From Deltaproteobacteria bacterium (lineage in GTDB: Bacteria > Desulfobacterota > Desulfobulbia > Desulfobulbales > Desulfobulbaceae), in NCBI GenBank assembly GCA_024277485.1, contig JAJRVA010000176.1, forward strand, positions 1-11,428: 11,428 nt of DNA, in the 5' to 3' direction. Numbering within the stretch: the stretch's first letter is position 1; every line of letters begins with the position of its first letter. A program made the translations under genes and the position numbers. The notes below the pieces were generated by a model. That model did no database searches. It was given only the letters and a program-made list of their open reading frames with translations, and was not told where the DNA came from. Shown here in pieces: positions 1 to 6,467 of the stretch.

Positions 1-83
1 GATAATAAAGAGCAGTCCGTTAAATAAAAATATCAGATTTCCGTCTGTTATACAGTAGAGAGCAGTCGATTGTCAAAGGGAGG

Positions 84-113
84 CAAGTTGAAAGTTGAAA
101 GTTGCAGGTTGAA
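84..113 (+). repeat. Heptanucleotide array (AGTTGAA type), copy 1
   Basis: From 86 to 113 the sequence reads as four 7-nt units: AGTTGAA, AGTTGAA, AGTTGCA, GGTTGAA. The 30-nt block 84-113 matches 6360-6389 at 29 of 30 positions. A second copy more than 6 kb away shows that this is a dispersed element and not chance low complexity. Confidence 0.85.
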
Positions 114-142
114 AGATGCAGGGTGTAACTGAGGGTGGGAAG

Positions 143-176
143 GAAAAATCTGTTTTGGAGAAAAATCTGTTCTGGA
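143..176 (+). repeat. 17-nt tandem duplication
   Basis: Two adjacent 17-nt units with the pattern GAAAAATCTGTTYTGGA lie at 143-159 and 160-176. They differ at one position (T155 versus C172). The duplication ends about 110 nt before the preferred start of the first gene, so it would lie in the leader of its transcript or in its promoter region. No known operator sequence was recognised. Confidence 0.8.
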
Positions 177-287
177 ATACAATAAATGAGTAGTATTGAA
201 AATACAGGGGATTTTGTACCTGCTCACAGGGTATGCAACCCTGCGTTTTTCTTTACCGCAATAAAAAGGCGCCGAAAAGGATGCTTC

Positions 288-707
288 ATGATGTTTTCGG
301 ATATGGTTGCTGATTTAAACCGTGATGTCATGCCTGATCCCGTGCTGCTGGCCAGACGTTTTGACATCGCGATGACCAAGAAACTGGGGGTTGTGCAGCT
401 GCCACCGGCCTTCTGGATGCAGGACCCAAAAATCAATCCCCGCTCGGATTACCTTTTCTGGGCAGCGCTCCTGACCCTGGACCGGCAGCGGATAGAGCTG
501 GCCCTGTCGGTGCTGGCTGTTGAAATTGCGGAAACATGCCGTTCCACTGGTCCGCACCCGCGGGAACTGACGGAACAAAAAGGGAGAGAACTTGTCGGCC
601 GGCTGCTGCAGGAGATTCGTGAACCGGGTACACGAAGGAAGTTTGAGCTCCGGCTGCAGAAGGTTCTGCCGGACAGGCTCACGGAGAAAACAGGAAATGT
701 TTCATGA
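288..707 (+). CDS. Uncharacterised 139-aa protein
   Basis: I do not recognise this family. The frame is open from 186, but I place the start at ATG 288 because an AAAAGG ribosome binding site lies at 275-280, 7 nt upstream, whereas the ATG at 186 has none; ATG 291 is equally possible. The product is soluble and largely helical in character, with no signal peptide or membrane segment. A central stretch around VVQLPPAFWMQDPK is followed by a hydrophobic helix-like segment, then a charged C-terminus rich in Arg, Glu and Lys. Its stop codon overlaps the start of the Kef-type antiporter gene (ATGA at 704-707), so the two are very probably translationally coupled. An accessory or regulatory role for the antiporter is possible but is inferred only from this coupling. 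Confidence 0.7.
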   Translation: MMFSDMVADLNRDVMPDPVLLARRFDIAMTKKLGVVQLPPAFWMQDPKINPRSDYLFWAALLTLDRQRIELALSVLAVEIAETCRSTGPHPRELTEQKGRELVGRLLQEIREPGTRRKFELRLQKVLPDRLTEKTGNVS

Positions 708-2845
708 ATGAGTTTGAACTCACCCTCGGCATTGCCATACTCCTGTCGGCAGGGCTCCTGGCCGCCAAAATTGCCCAGTTGCTTAAACTCCCCTCGGTAA
801 CGGGATTTATCGTTGCCGGACTTCTGTTGGGCCCATCGTTTTTAGGATTTGTTCCCTACGAGACAGTGGGGGACCTGGAACATTTTACCCAGATTGCGCT
901 GATGCTGATCGCCTTCGGCATTGGTGAGCATATTGAACTGCGCCGGCTGGGAAAGGTCGCCGGAGATGTCGGCTACATAAGCGTTGTGCAGGCTGTCGCC
1001 GCCTTTGTCCTGGTGGCGGCAGGCACCTGGATCACAGCCGTTCTCATAACCGGCAACGATTCTTCTTCTCTTGATAATTTTATCCTGGCCCTTCTGCTTG
1101 GCGCTGTCGCCGTGGCAACCGCGCCTGCGGCCCTTCTTCATGTCGTGCGCGAAATGGGGGCCAGAGGGGTGTTCACCTCCACCCTGATGGCGATTGTGGC
1201 AGTGGATGACGGTATTGCCATTATGATTTTCGGTATCGCCATGTCTGTTGCCCACCAGCTTGCCGCACCCGGAACCTTTTCCACCCTGGAGGCGGTCTGG
1301 AAGTGTGTCTATGAGATTGTATTCTCACTTGGCCTGGGCGTGATCACCGGACTCCTGATTGATTTTGTCCTCAACAAGCTGCATAACAGGGGGGAAATGC
1401 TCACCGGCGGTCTTGCCCTTCTCCTTCTGTGCGGTGAAATTACCCGGTTCCTGCAGATGTCGCCCCTGCTTGCCGGCATGGCGGCCGGGTTTACCATAAT
1501 CAACCGGGCCGAGAGAGATGTCCGTCTTTTCCGGGCCCTCAATGCATTTGAACCGCCCATCTATGTCCTGTTTTTTACCCTGGCCGGACTGCACCTGGAC
1601 CTCAGCGCACTGAAATTAGCCGGCTGGATAGGAATTGTCTACTTTGTCACCCGGGTCATCGGTAAGGTTGCCGGGAGCTGGCTGGGTGGCATTATGGCCG
1701 GCTCGACTGCAACGGTCAGGAACTACCTGGGCCTTGCGCTTATTCCCCAGGCAGGAGTGGCCATCGGCCTGGTTATTATGGTCAGTAACGATCCCCGGCT
1801 TGCAGCCTGGTCAACCGTGATTACCCCTGTTGTTCTGGCCGGGGTGATATTTTCAGAGCTGTTAGGTCCGCTTCTGGTCCGCCTGGCAATAGAAAAGGCC
1901 GGTGAGGGGGAACGGGAGGACATCCATTCGGAATGCGGCAACAGGGGCCCCTGGGCCTGCAGGCTGTGGCTGAGAAGTCCGGAAGGAATCAGCCTGCCGC
2001 CCTGGGACGGGGACAGGTTGCATCCCGCCTCCAATCCTGCCGGTGTTGTAGTGTTCGGCGCCTATCATTTCGCCACGGTCAGGGGGCTTGCCAGGATCGC
2101 GACAATCCTGTCGCATCATTTTCATTCCCTGCCCATGTCGGTTCGGGTGCTGGAGCCGTCTGAAAAGGAAAATTACCTCCGAAGTGACCAGGAGTCGATA
2201 TTCATGCCGGAAACCGACGAGGTGAAAAGCCTGGGATATCCCCTGAAAACGGAAATGATATTCGATACTCCGGCCTCGGGGCTGGTCTCGGCGGTGGAGT
2301 ACAATGATGCCCGGGCGGTTGTCCTGGGGTATCCGGTGGGCGGCGGTTCCCGTGAATTTCAGAGGATACTTGACGTGGTCGCGTCAAATATTCTCTGTCC
2401 GCTCGTTGCAGTCCGCTTTGTCGGAACATTCAAGTATGACCGGATAGTTGTGCCTTTTCTCTCTCCCTATGAACTGGAAGACCTGCTGCCGGTCCTGGAG
2501 GCACTGGCAATGACAACCCAGGTCAGCATCACCTTTCTTCACCTGCTGCATTTTGACAGCAGCAACGAGGAGGTTGCCGCAAGTGAGACTGTGCTGCAGG
2601 AATGGCTTGACGAGAATTTTTTTGAGACCCGGACCAGGCACATTGTCGAGGCGGTTGAATCACGCCTTGAACGTATCCTGCAGGAGGCCCGGTATCATGA
2701 TCTCATTGTCATGACTGCCGCGCATCGTTACGGTCTGCAGCGGATGTTTTTCGGGACCCTGTCCAACAGTGTTGTGCGGAACTGTCAGCGCCCCGTGATG
2801 GTCGTCTATACCCCGGCAAGACATGCGGAGAATTCCATGGAATGA
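704..2845 (+). CDS. Kef-type CPA2 cation/proton antiporter with C-terminal USP-like region
   Basis: The 713-aa inner-membrane protein begins with a Na+/H+ exchanger (CPA2) domain of about 12 hydrophobic segments at residues 5-395. It would exchange K+ or Na+ for H+. Residues 161-170 contain an Asp-Asp pair (D168, D169; VDDG) at the expected ion-binding helix, after an ATAPAALLHVVREMG segment that corresponds to the unwound helix of the family. After a linker at about 396-440, the cytoplasmic part resembles two universal-stress-protein (UspA) modules. One, at about 440-565, is degenerate. The other, at about 570-703, ends with a GLQRMFFGTLSNSVV segment like the USP nucleotide-binding loop, followed by RPVMVVY. 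The usual KefB/KefC TrkA-N (Rossmann) domain is absent, so I assign no kef symbol. Start ATG 704 has a CAGGAA site 7 nt upstream and overlaps the previous stop. The transported ion cannot be read from the sequence. Confidence 0.9.
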   Translation: MNEFELTLGIAILLSAGLLAAKIAQLLKLPSVTGFIVAGLLLGPSFLGFVPYETVGDLEHFTQIALMLIAFGIGEHIELRRLGKVAGDVGYISVVQAVAAFVLVAAGTWITAVLITGNDSSSLDNFILALLLGAVAVATAPAALLHVVREMGARGVFTSTLMAIVAVDDGIAIMIFGIAMSVAHQLAAPGTFSTLEAVWKCVYEIVFSLGLGVITGLLIDFVLNKLHNRGEMLTGGLALLLLCGEITRFLQMSPLLAGMAAGFTIINRAERDVRLFRALNAFEPPIYVLFFTLAGLHLDLSALKLAGWIGIVYFVTRVIGKVAGSWLGGIMAGSTATVRNYLGLALIPQAGVAIGLVIMVSNDPRLAAWSTVITPVVLAGVIFSELLGPLLVRLAIEKAGEGEREDIHSECGNRGPWACRLWLRSPEGISLPPWDGDRLHPASNPAGVVVFGAYHFATVRGLARIATILSHHFHSLPMSVRVLEPSEKENYLRSDQESIFMPETDEVKSLGYPLKTEMIFDTPASGLVSAVEYNDARAVVLGYPVGGGSREFQRILDVVASNILCPLVAVRFVGTFKYDRIVVPFLSPYELEDLLPVLEALAMTTQVSITFLHLLHFDSSNEEVAASETVLQEWLDENFFETRTRHIVEAVESRLERILQEARYHDLIVMTAAHRYGLQRMFFGTLSNSVVRNCQRPVMVVYTPARHAENSME

Positions 2846-2856
2846 GGATGATAAGG

Positions 2857-2870
2857 GAAGGTGGAAGGTG
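2857..2870 (+). repeat. Two perfect GAAGGTG heptads
   Basis: GAAGGTG occurs twice in tandem in the 49-nt gap between the antiporter and CYTH genes. It is short, but it shares the 7-nt period of the larger arrays in this window. It is too far upstream to serve as the ribosome binding site for the start at 2895. Confidence 0.5.
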
Positions 2871-2894
2871 GGTTCACATTTACATGGTATCGGT

Positions 2895-3365
2895 ATGGGC
2901 ATAGAGATTGAACGGAAATTCCTGGTGAACGGGACAGGCTGGAAGAAAACAGCCCGGGGCGCGGTGTATTGCCAGGGGTACCTGAGCCTGGATCCGGAAA
3001 GAACCGTCAGGGTGCGGACCGTAGGTGACAAGGGATACATGACGGTGAAGGGCAGGAGTCGCGGTCTTGCCCGCCTGGAGTTTGAATACGAGATACCCCT
3101 CGCGGATGCCGTGGACCTGCTTGATCATCTCTGCATCAAACCCCTGATAAAGAAGAAAAGGTACCGGGTGAAACACGAAGGCCTGGTATGGGAGGTGGAT
3201 GAGTTTTCCGGGGAAAACAGCGGCCTTGTTGTTGCAGAGGTTGAGCTGGAGAGTGAGACCCAGGAGTTTTCTCCCCCGGACTGGCTCGGTGAGGAAGTGA
3301 GTGAAGACCCAAGGTATTTTAACGCATCGCTGGTGCTCAGGCCGTGGAAGACATGGAAGAGTTGA
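2895..3365 (+). CDS. CYTH-domain protein (triphosphate tunnel metalloenzyme)
   Basis: The 156-aa protein is a single CYTH domain of typical length for short bacterial members. It opens with the signature ExExK (EIERK, residues 3-7). Further charged strand motifs follow in order: TVRVRTVGDKGYMTVKG, LEFEYEIP, KKKRYRV, WEVDEFSGENSGLVVAEVEL, and a C-terminal SEDPRYFNASL. These alternating Arg/Lys and Glu/Asp residues line the tunnel that binds a triphosphate and divalent metal. Characterised relatives hydrolyse inorganic triphosphate or thiamine triphosphate, and class IV adenylate cyclases share the fold, so the substrate is uncertain. The frame is open from 2823, but the start at 2895 puts EIERK at the extreme N-terminus, as is normal. 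The ribosome binding site there is weak. The protein is cytoplasmic and probably co-transcribed with its neighbours. Confidence 0.9.
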   Translation: MGIEIERKFLVNGTGWKKTARGAVYCQGYLSLDPERTVRVRTVGDKGYMTVKGRSRGLARLEFEYEIPLADAVDLLDHLCIKPLIKKKRYRVKHEGLVWEVDEFSGENSGLVVAEVELESETQEFSPPDWLGEEVSEDPRYFNASLVLRPWKTWKS

Positions 3366-3387
3366 GCCGGAGATAGAGCCGGAGATA
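3364..3387 (+). repeat. Perfect 12-nt tandem duplication carrying a duplicated ribosome binding site
   Basis: GAGCCGGAGATA is repeated exactly at 3364-3375 and 3376-3387. The first copy starts inside the CYTH stop codon (TGA, 3363-3365). Each copy contains GGAG. The second GGAG (3381-3384) lies 10 nt before the ATG at 3395 and is the likely ribosome binding site of the 990-aa gene. Confidence 0.85.
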
Positions 3388-3394
3388 TCGTGCA

Positions 3395-6367
3395 ATGGAA
3401 CTGTCTGCACAGCACTACATCGGCGGATTTGATCCCCATTTCAGTATCTTTCATGAGCTGATGGCCTTCAGGGTGCGGGAGATCCTTCTCGTCTCAAGCC
3501 CCTATGATGCCTATATAATGGAAGAGGACGGCAGCCTGTCCCTGAAGATAATCAATGAGTACCACGGTCTCAACCTGAGCCGCCCGCCGCGGATTACAAG
3601 CGTGTCAACCGTTGAGCAGGCCCTTGGGCTGCTGGAGACAAAAAACTTTGACCTGGTTATCACCATGCCCCACCTGGGGGAAATGGACTGCAGCGCCTTC
3701 AGTGAAAAGGTGAAGGAGAAGCATCCTGAACTGCCGGTTATCCTGCTGGCGCACAGTGTTCAGGACGCAGTATCCCGGTCCGGCGGGAACGGTTCCCGCT
3801 GTATTGACAATACCTTTGTCTGGTGCTGTGATTCGGATATTCTTCTGGCCATTGTCAAGAACGTGGAAGACAGCAAAAATGTTGATTTCGATACCACGAA
3901 GGCCATGGTCCGGGTCATTCTTTTTGTCGAGGATTCACCCCTGCACAGGTCCCGCATGCTGCCGATTCTCTATGAGGAGCTGGTCAAGCAGACCCAGGCT
4001 GTTCTCGACGAGGGGCTCAACGAGCAGCACCGTCTCCTGAAGATGCGCGCCCGCCCGAAGATAGTCACTGCCGAGACATACGAGGAGGCGATGGATCTTT
4101 TTTCCAGGTACCGGCAGAATATATTTGCGGTTATCTCAGATGTCCGTTTTGCGAAAAACGGCATCGTGGTGAAAGATGCCGGCATCCAGCTGATACGTTC
4201 GATACGCAGGATGTCCCCCGACCTGCCCGTCTTCATGCCCAGCACGGACCCGGCAAACGAGGCGGAAGTCAGGGCTGTCCCGGCGGTGTTCGCGGTGAAG
4301 ACGGCACCGACCCTTGGTGAGGAGGTCCATTCTTTTTTCCTGGATTATCTCGGCTTCGGCGATTTTATTTTCCGCATGAACGACGGCAGTGAAGCCGGCA
4401 GGGCGTCAAACATGTTTGAGTTTGAACAGATGCTGGAAACGATTCCTGACGAGTCGCTCATGTATCATGCCCGAAACAACCATTTCTCCAACTGGGTGAT
4501 GGCCCGGGCCGAGGTGGCCCTTGCCTCACGGCTGCACATGGATCATTTTGTCAGGGTAATCGATCCCCGGGACCTGCGGGAGGATATTCTTTTCAAGGTG
4601 CATGCCCTGCGCAAGCTGAGGCAGAGAGGGATCGTCGCACGGTTCACGCGGGAGGGATACGACCCGGAGATAATGGATTTTGTCCGGATAGGCCGGGGGT
4701 CCATGGGGGGCAAGGCCCGCGGGATAGCCTTTATGGCCTCGCAGCTGCAGCGGGTGTTCCGGCAGGAATCCATCTTTACCGAGATCATGGTCCGTGTTCC
4801 GCAGACCTGCGTTATTACCACTGACGGGTTCAATGACTTTGTCGCCCATAATGACCTCCGGTATGACCCGGATATGAATGATGCAGAGATAAGCGACCTT
4901 TTTCTGAACGCTGCGATGCCCGACTGGCTGGAAGGGGACCTGCGAAGTTATCTCGGCAAGATTGAGTATCCCCTCTCAGTCCGTTCTTCCAGCATGCTGG
5001 AAGATGCACAGTTTCGCCCGTATGCCGGCCTGTACACCACCTACATGCTGCCGAACTCCGATCCGGACTTTGAGGCGCGTTTTGGCCAGCTCAGCCTGGC
5101 CGTGAAGCTGGTCTTTGCGTCCACCTGGTTTGAGAGCCCGCGGGCCTTCTCCCGCTCCATAGGTCTCAGCAGCGAGGACTCCATGGCGGTCATCATTCAG
5201 CAGCTTGCCGGGACACACTATGGAGACTATTTTTACCCGGCAGTATCCGGTGTGGCCCAGAGTTACAATTTTTATCCCCTGGCCCCGATGCAGCCGGAAG
5301 ACGGTATAGCCCTTATCGCCCTTGGTTTCGGCAAGACCGTCGTTGAAGGTGAGCAGGGGCTGCGCTTTTGCCCCGGGTACCCGGAAAGCCTGCCCCAGTT
5401 TTCCACAACCGACGACATTTTAAAAAATTCTCAACACTGGTTCTACAGCCTTGACTGTCGCGCCTCGGCAGTTTTTTCCAGGGATGATTCCAACCTGGTC
5501 CGGCGCGAGATATCTGAAGCCACGGGGGAGTTTCCCGTCAGCCTGCTGTGCAGTACATACTTTCCCGAGGAGCACCGGATCCGTGATGCCGATCTTCCCG
5601 GCCGGAAGGTGCTGACCTTTGCTCCTGTCCTGAAATACGGTTTTTTCCCCCTGTCAGAGACCATCACCGGGTTGCTTGCCCTGGGACGGGAAGGGATGGG
5701 GTGTGCGGTTGAAATCGAGTATGCTGTTGATCTGCATGAGGATCCGGCTGAAAATGTTTTTTACTTTCTGCAGATACGGCCCATGGTTACGGGCAGTGAA
5801 AGGCGGGACGTGCAGATCACCCGGCAGGACCGGCGCAAGGCGGTAGTGTACTCAGGCACGGCCCTGGGGCACGGCAGCTATTCTTCCATGCGTGATATCG
5901 TGTACGTGAAACCGGACAGTTTCAACACCTCGGTCACCAGGGAAATTGCCGGTGAAATCGGCCGCCTGAACCGCTCCCTGCACCAGGAGAACAGGCCGTA
6001 TCTGCTTGTCGGGCCGGGGAGATGGGGGACCGCCGATCCCTGGCTGGGTATCCCCGTGCAGTGGGGAGATATCTCCGGTGTGGGCGCCATTATTGAAATA
6101 CGGGGCTGCGGTGTGGATGCCGAGCCCTCGCAGGGGACCCATTTTTTTCAGAATATCACCTCGCTTCAGATACCATATCTTGTCATAGAGGATGATCTCT
6201 GCAGGGAAGGAGACGGCGAGGAAGGTGCCCGGGGAATAGACTGGAAATGGCTGCGCAGCAGGGAAATTGTTCAGGACCTGCAGTTTGTCCGTCATGTCAG
6301 GCTTGCAAGTCCCCTGCTCCTCAAGGTGAATGGGCAGGACGCGGAGGCTGTGGGACTATCAAGTTGA
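3395..6367 (+). CDS. Receiver-linked PEP synthase-like ATP-grasp protein (PPDK_N domain)
   Basis: This cytoplasmic 990-aa protein has a composite layout. Residues 25-150 resemble a receiver domain without the phospho-acceptor Asp (DLVIT at 86-90). Residues 172-320 look like an intact receiver: acidic pair E179/D180, acceptor D249 (VISDV), S283 and K302. Residues 430-800 form the pyruvate/PEP-binding ATP-grasp domain of PEP synthase and pyruvate phosphate dikinase: GRGSMGGKARG (433-443), SVRSSSMLED (528-537) and the closing LQIRPM (792-797). Residues 830-990 form a further conserved-looking module with LLVGPGRWGT followed by WLGIPVQW. The swivelling phosphohistidine domain and the PEP-binding barrel are both missing, so it cannot be an ordinary PEP synthase. 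It may phosphorylate or ligate an unknown acceptor, controlled by receiver phosphorylation; that is inference. The start has GGAG 10 nt upstream. The last Ser codon and stop lie inside a heptad repeat. Confidence 0.85.
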   Translation: MELSAQHYIGGFDPHFSIFHELMAFRVREILLVSSPYDAYIMEEDGSLSLKIINEYHGLNLSRPPRITSVSTVEQALGLLETKNFDLVITMPHLGEMDCSAFSEKVKEKHPELPVILLAHSVQDAVSRSGGNGSRCIDNTFVWCCDSDILLAIVKNVEDSKNVDFDTTKAMVRVILFVEDSPLHRSRMLPILYEELVKQTQAVLDEGLNEQHRLLKMRARPKIVTAETYEEAMDLFSRYRQNIFAVISDVRFAKNGIVVKDAGIQLIRSIRRMSPDLPVFMPSTDPANEAEVRAVPAVFAVKTAPTLGEEVHSFFLDYLGFGDFIFRMNDGSEAGRASNMFEFEQMLETIPDESLMYHARNNHFSNWVMARAEVALASRLHMDHFVRVIDPRDLREDILFKVHALRKLRQRGIVARFTREGYDPEIMDFVRIGRGSMGGKARGIAFMASQLQRVFRQESIFTEIMVRVPQTCVITTDGFNDFVAHNDLRYDPDMNDAEISDLFLNAAMPDWLEGDLRSYLGKIEYPLSVRSSSMLEDAQFRPYAGLYTTYMLPNSDPDFEARFGQLSLAVKLVFASTWFESPRAFSRSIGLSSEDSMAVIIQQLAGTHYGDYFYPAVSGVAQSYNFYPLAPMQPEDGIALIALGFGKTVVEGEQGLRFCPGYPESLPQFSTTDDILKNSQHWFYSLDCRASAVFSRDDSNLVRREISEATGEFPVSLLCSTYFPEEHRIRDADLPGRKVLTFAPVLKYGFFPLSETITGLLALGREGMGCAVEIEYAVDLHEDPAENVFYFLQIRPMVTGSERRDVQITRQDRRKAVVYSGTALGHGSYSSMRDIVYVKPDSFNTSVTREIAGEIGRLNRSLHQENRPYLLVGPGRWGTADPWLGIPVQWGDISGVGAIIEIRGCGVDAEPSQGTHFFQNITSLQIPYLVIEDDLCREGDGEEGARGIDWKWLRSREIVQDLQFVRHVRLASPLLLKVNGQDAEAVGLSS

Positions 6368-6389
6368 AAGTTGAAAGTTGCAAGTTGAA
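6360..6389 (+). repeat. Heptanucleotide array (AGTTGAA type), copy 2
   Basis: From 6362 there are four 7-nt units: AGTTGAA, AGTTGAA, AGTTGCA, AGTTGAA. The 30-nt block differs from 84-113 at a single position. It overlaps the end of the upstream gene: the stop codon TGA (6365-6367) and the final Ser codon AGT (6362-6364) are both part of the first unit. Confidence 0.88.
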
Positions 6390-6397
6390 GGAAGAGA

Positions 6398-6446
6398 ATT
6401 AGGAATTGGGAATGAGGAATCGGGAGTGAGGGAGCAGGCAGCCGGA
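6398..6446 (+). repeat. Degenerate heptanucleotide array (ATNRGGA type)
   Basis: Directly after the AGTTGAA array the sequence parses into seven in-phase 7-mers: ATTAGGA, ATTGGGA, ATGAGGA, ATCGGGA, GTGAGGG, AGCAGGC, AGCCGGA. The first four fit ATNRGGA and the last three decay progressively. The array ends shortly before the gdhA ribosome binding site. The sequence family differs from its neighbour but the period is the same. Confidence 0.7.
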
Positions 6447-6467
6447 GAAAAAAACAAAGGATAAGAA

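Larger units (their letters stand above)
1..287. other. Repeat-bearing leader region, no supported gene
   Basis: This stretch is AT-richer than the genes. It holds a 9-nt direct repeat (AGAGCAGTC at 9-17 and 59-67), a heptad array (84-113) and a 17-nt tandem duplication (143-176). An open frame runs from an ATG at 186 into the first gene, but that ATG has no ribosome binding site and the predicted N-terminus (residues 1-34) looks like translated spacer. I therefore treat the segment as untranslated. I found no convincing pair of -35 and -10 boxes. Confidence 0.5.

Noticed and set aside
186..287. N-terminal extension of the first gene from ATG 186
   Set aside because: There is no ribosome binding site, and the residues look like translated spacer; ATG 288 has a good site at the right distance.
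1900..2040. Possible frameshift in the antiporter linker, because the residues look odd
   Set aside because: The frame stays open, the following USP-like module is in the same frame, and no alternative frame gives a better continuation.
2823..2894. Longer CYTH protein starting inside the antiporter gene
   Set aside because: The extra 24 residues are not like the family; the ExExK motif should sit at the N-terminus, as with the start at 2895.
3395..6367. Annotation as phosphoenolpyruvate synthase (ppsA)
   Set aside because: The ATP-grasp part matches, but the phosphohistidine and PEP-binding domains are absent, so the full reaction is not supported.
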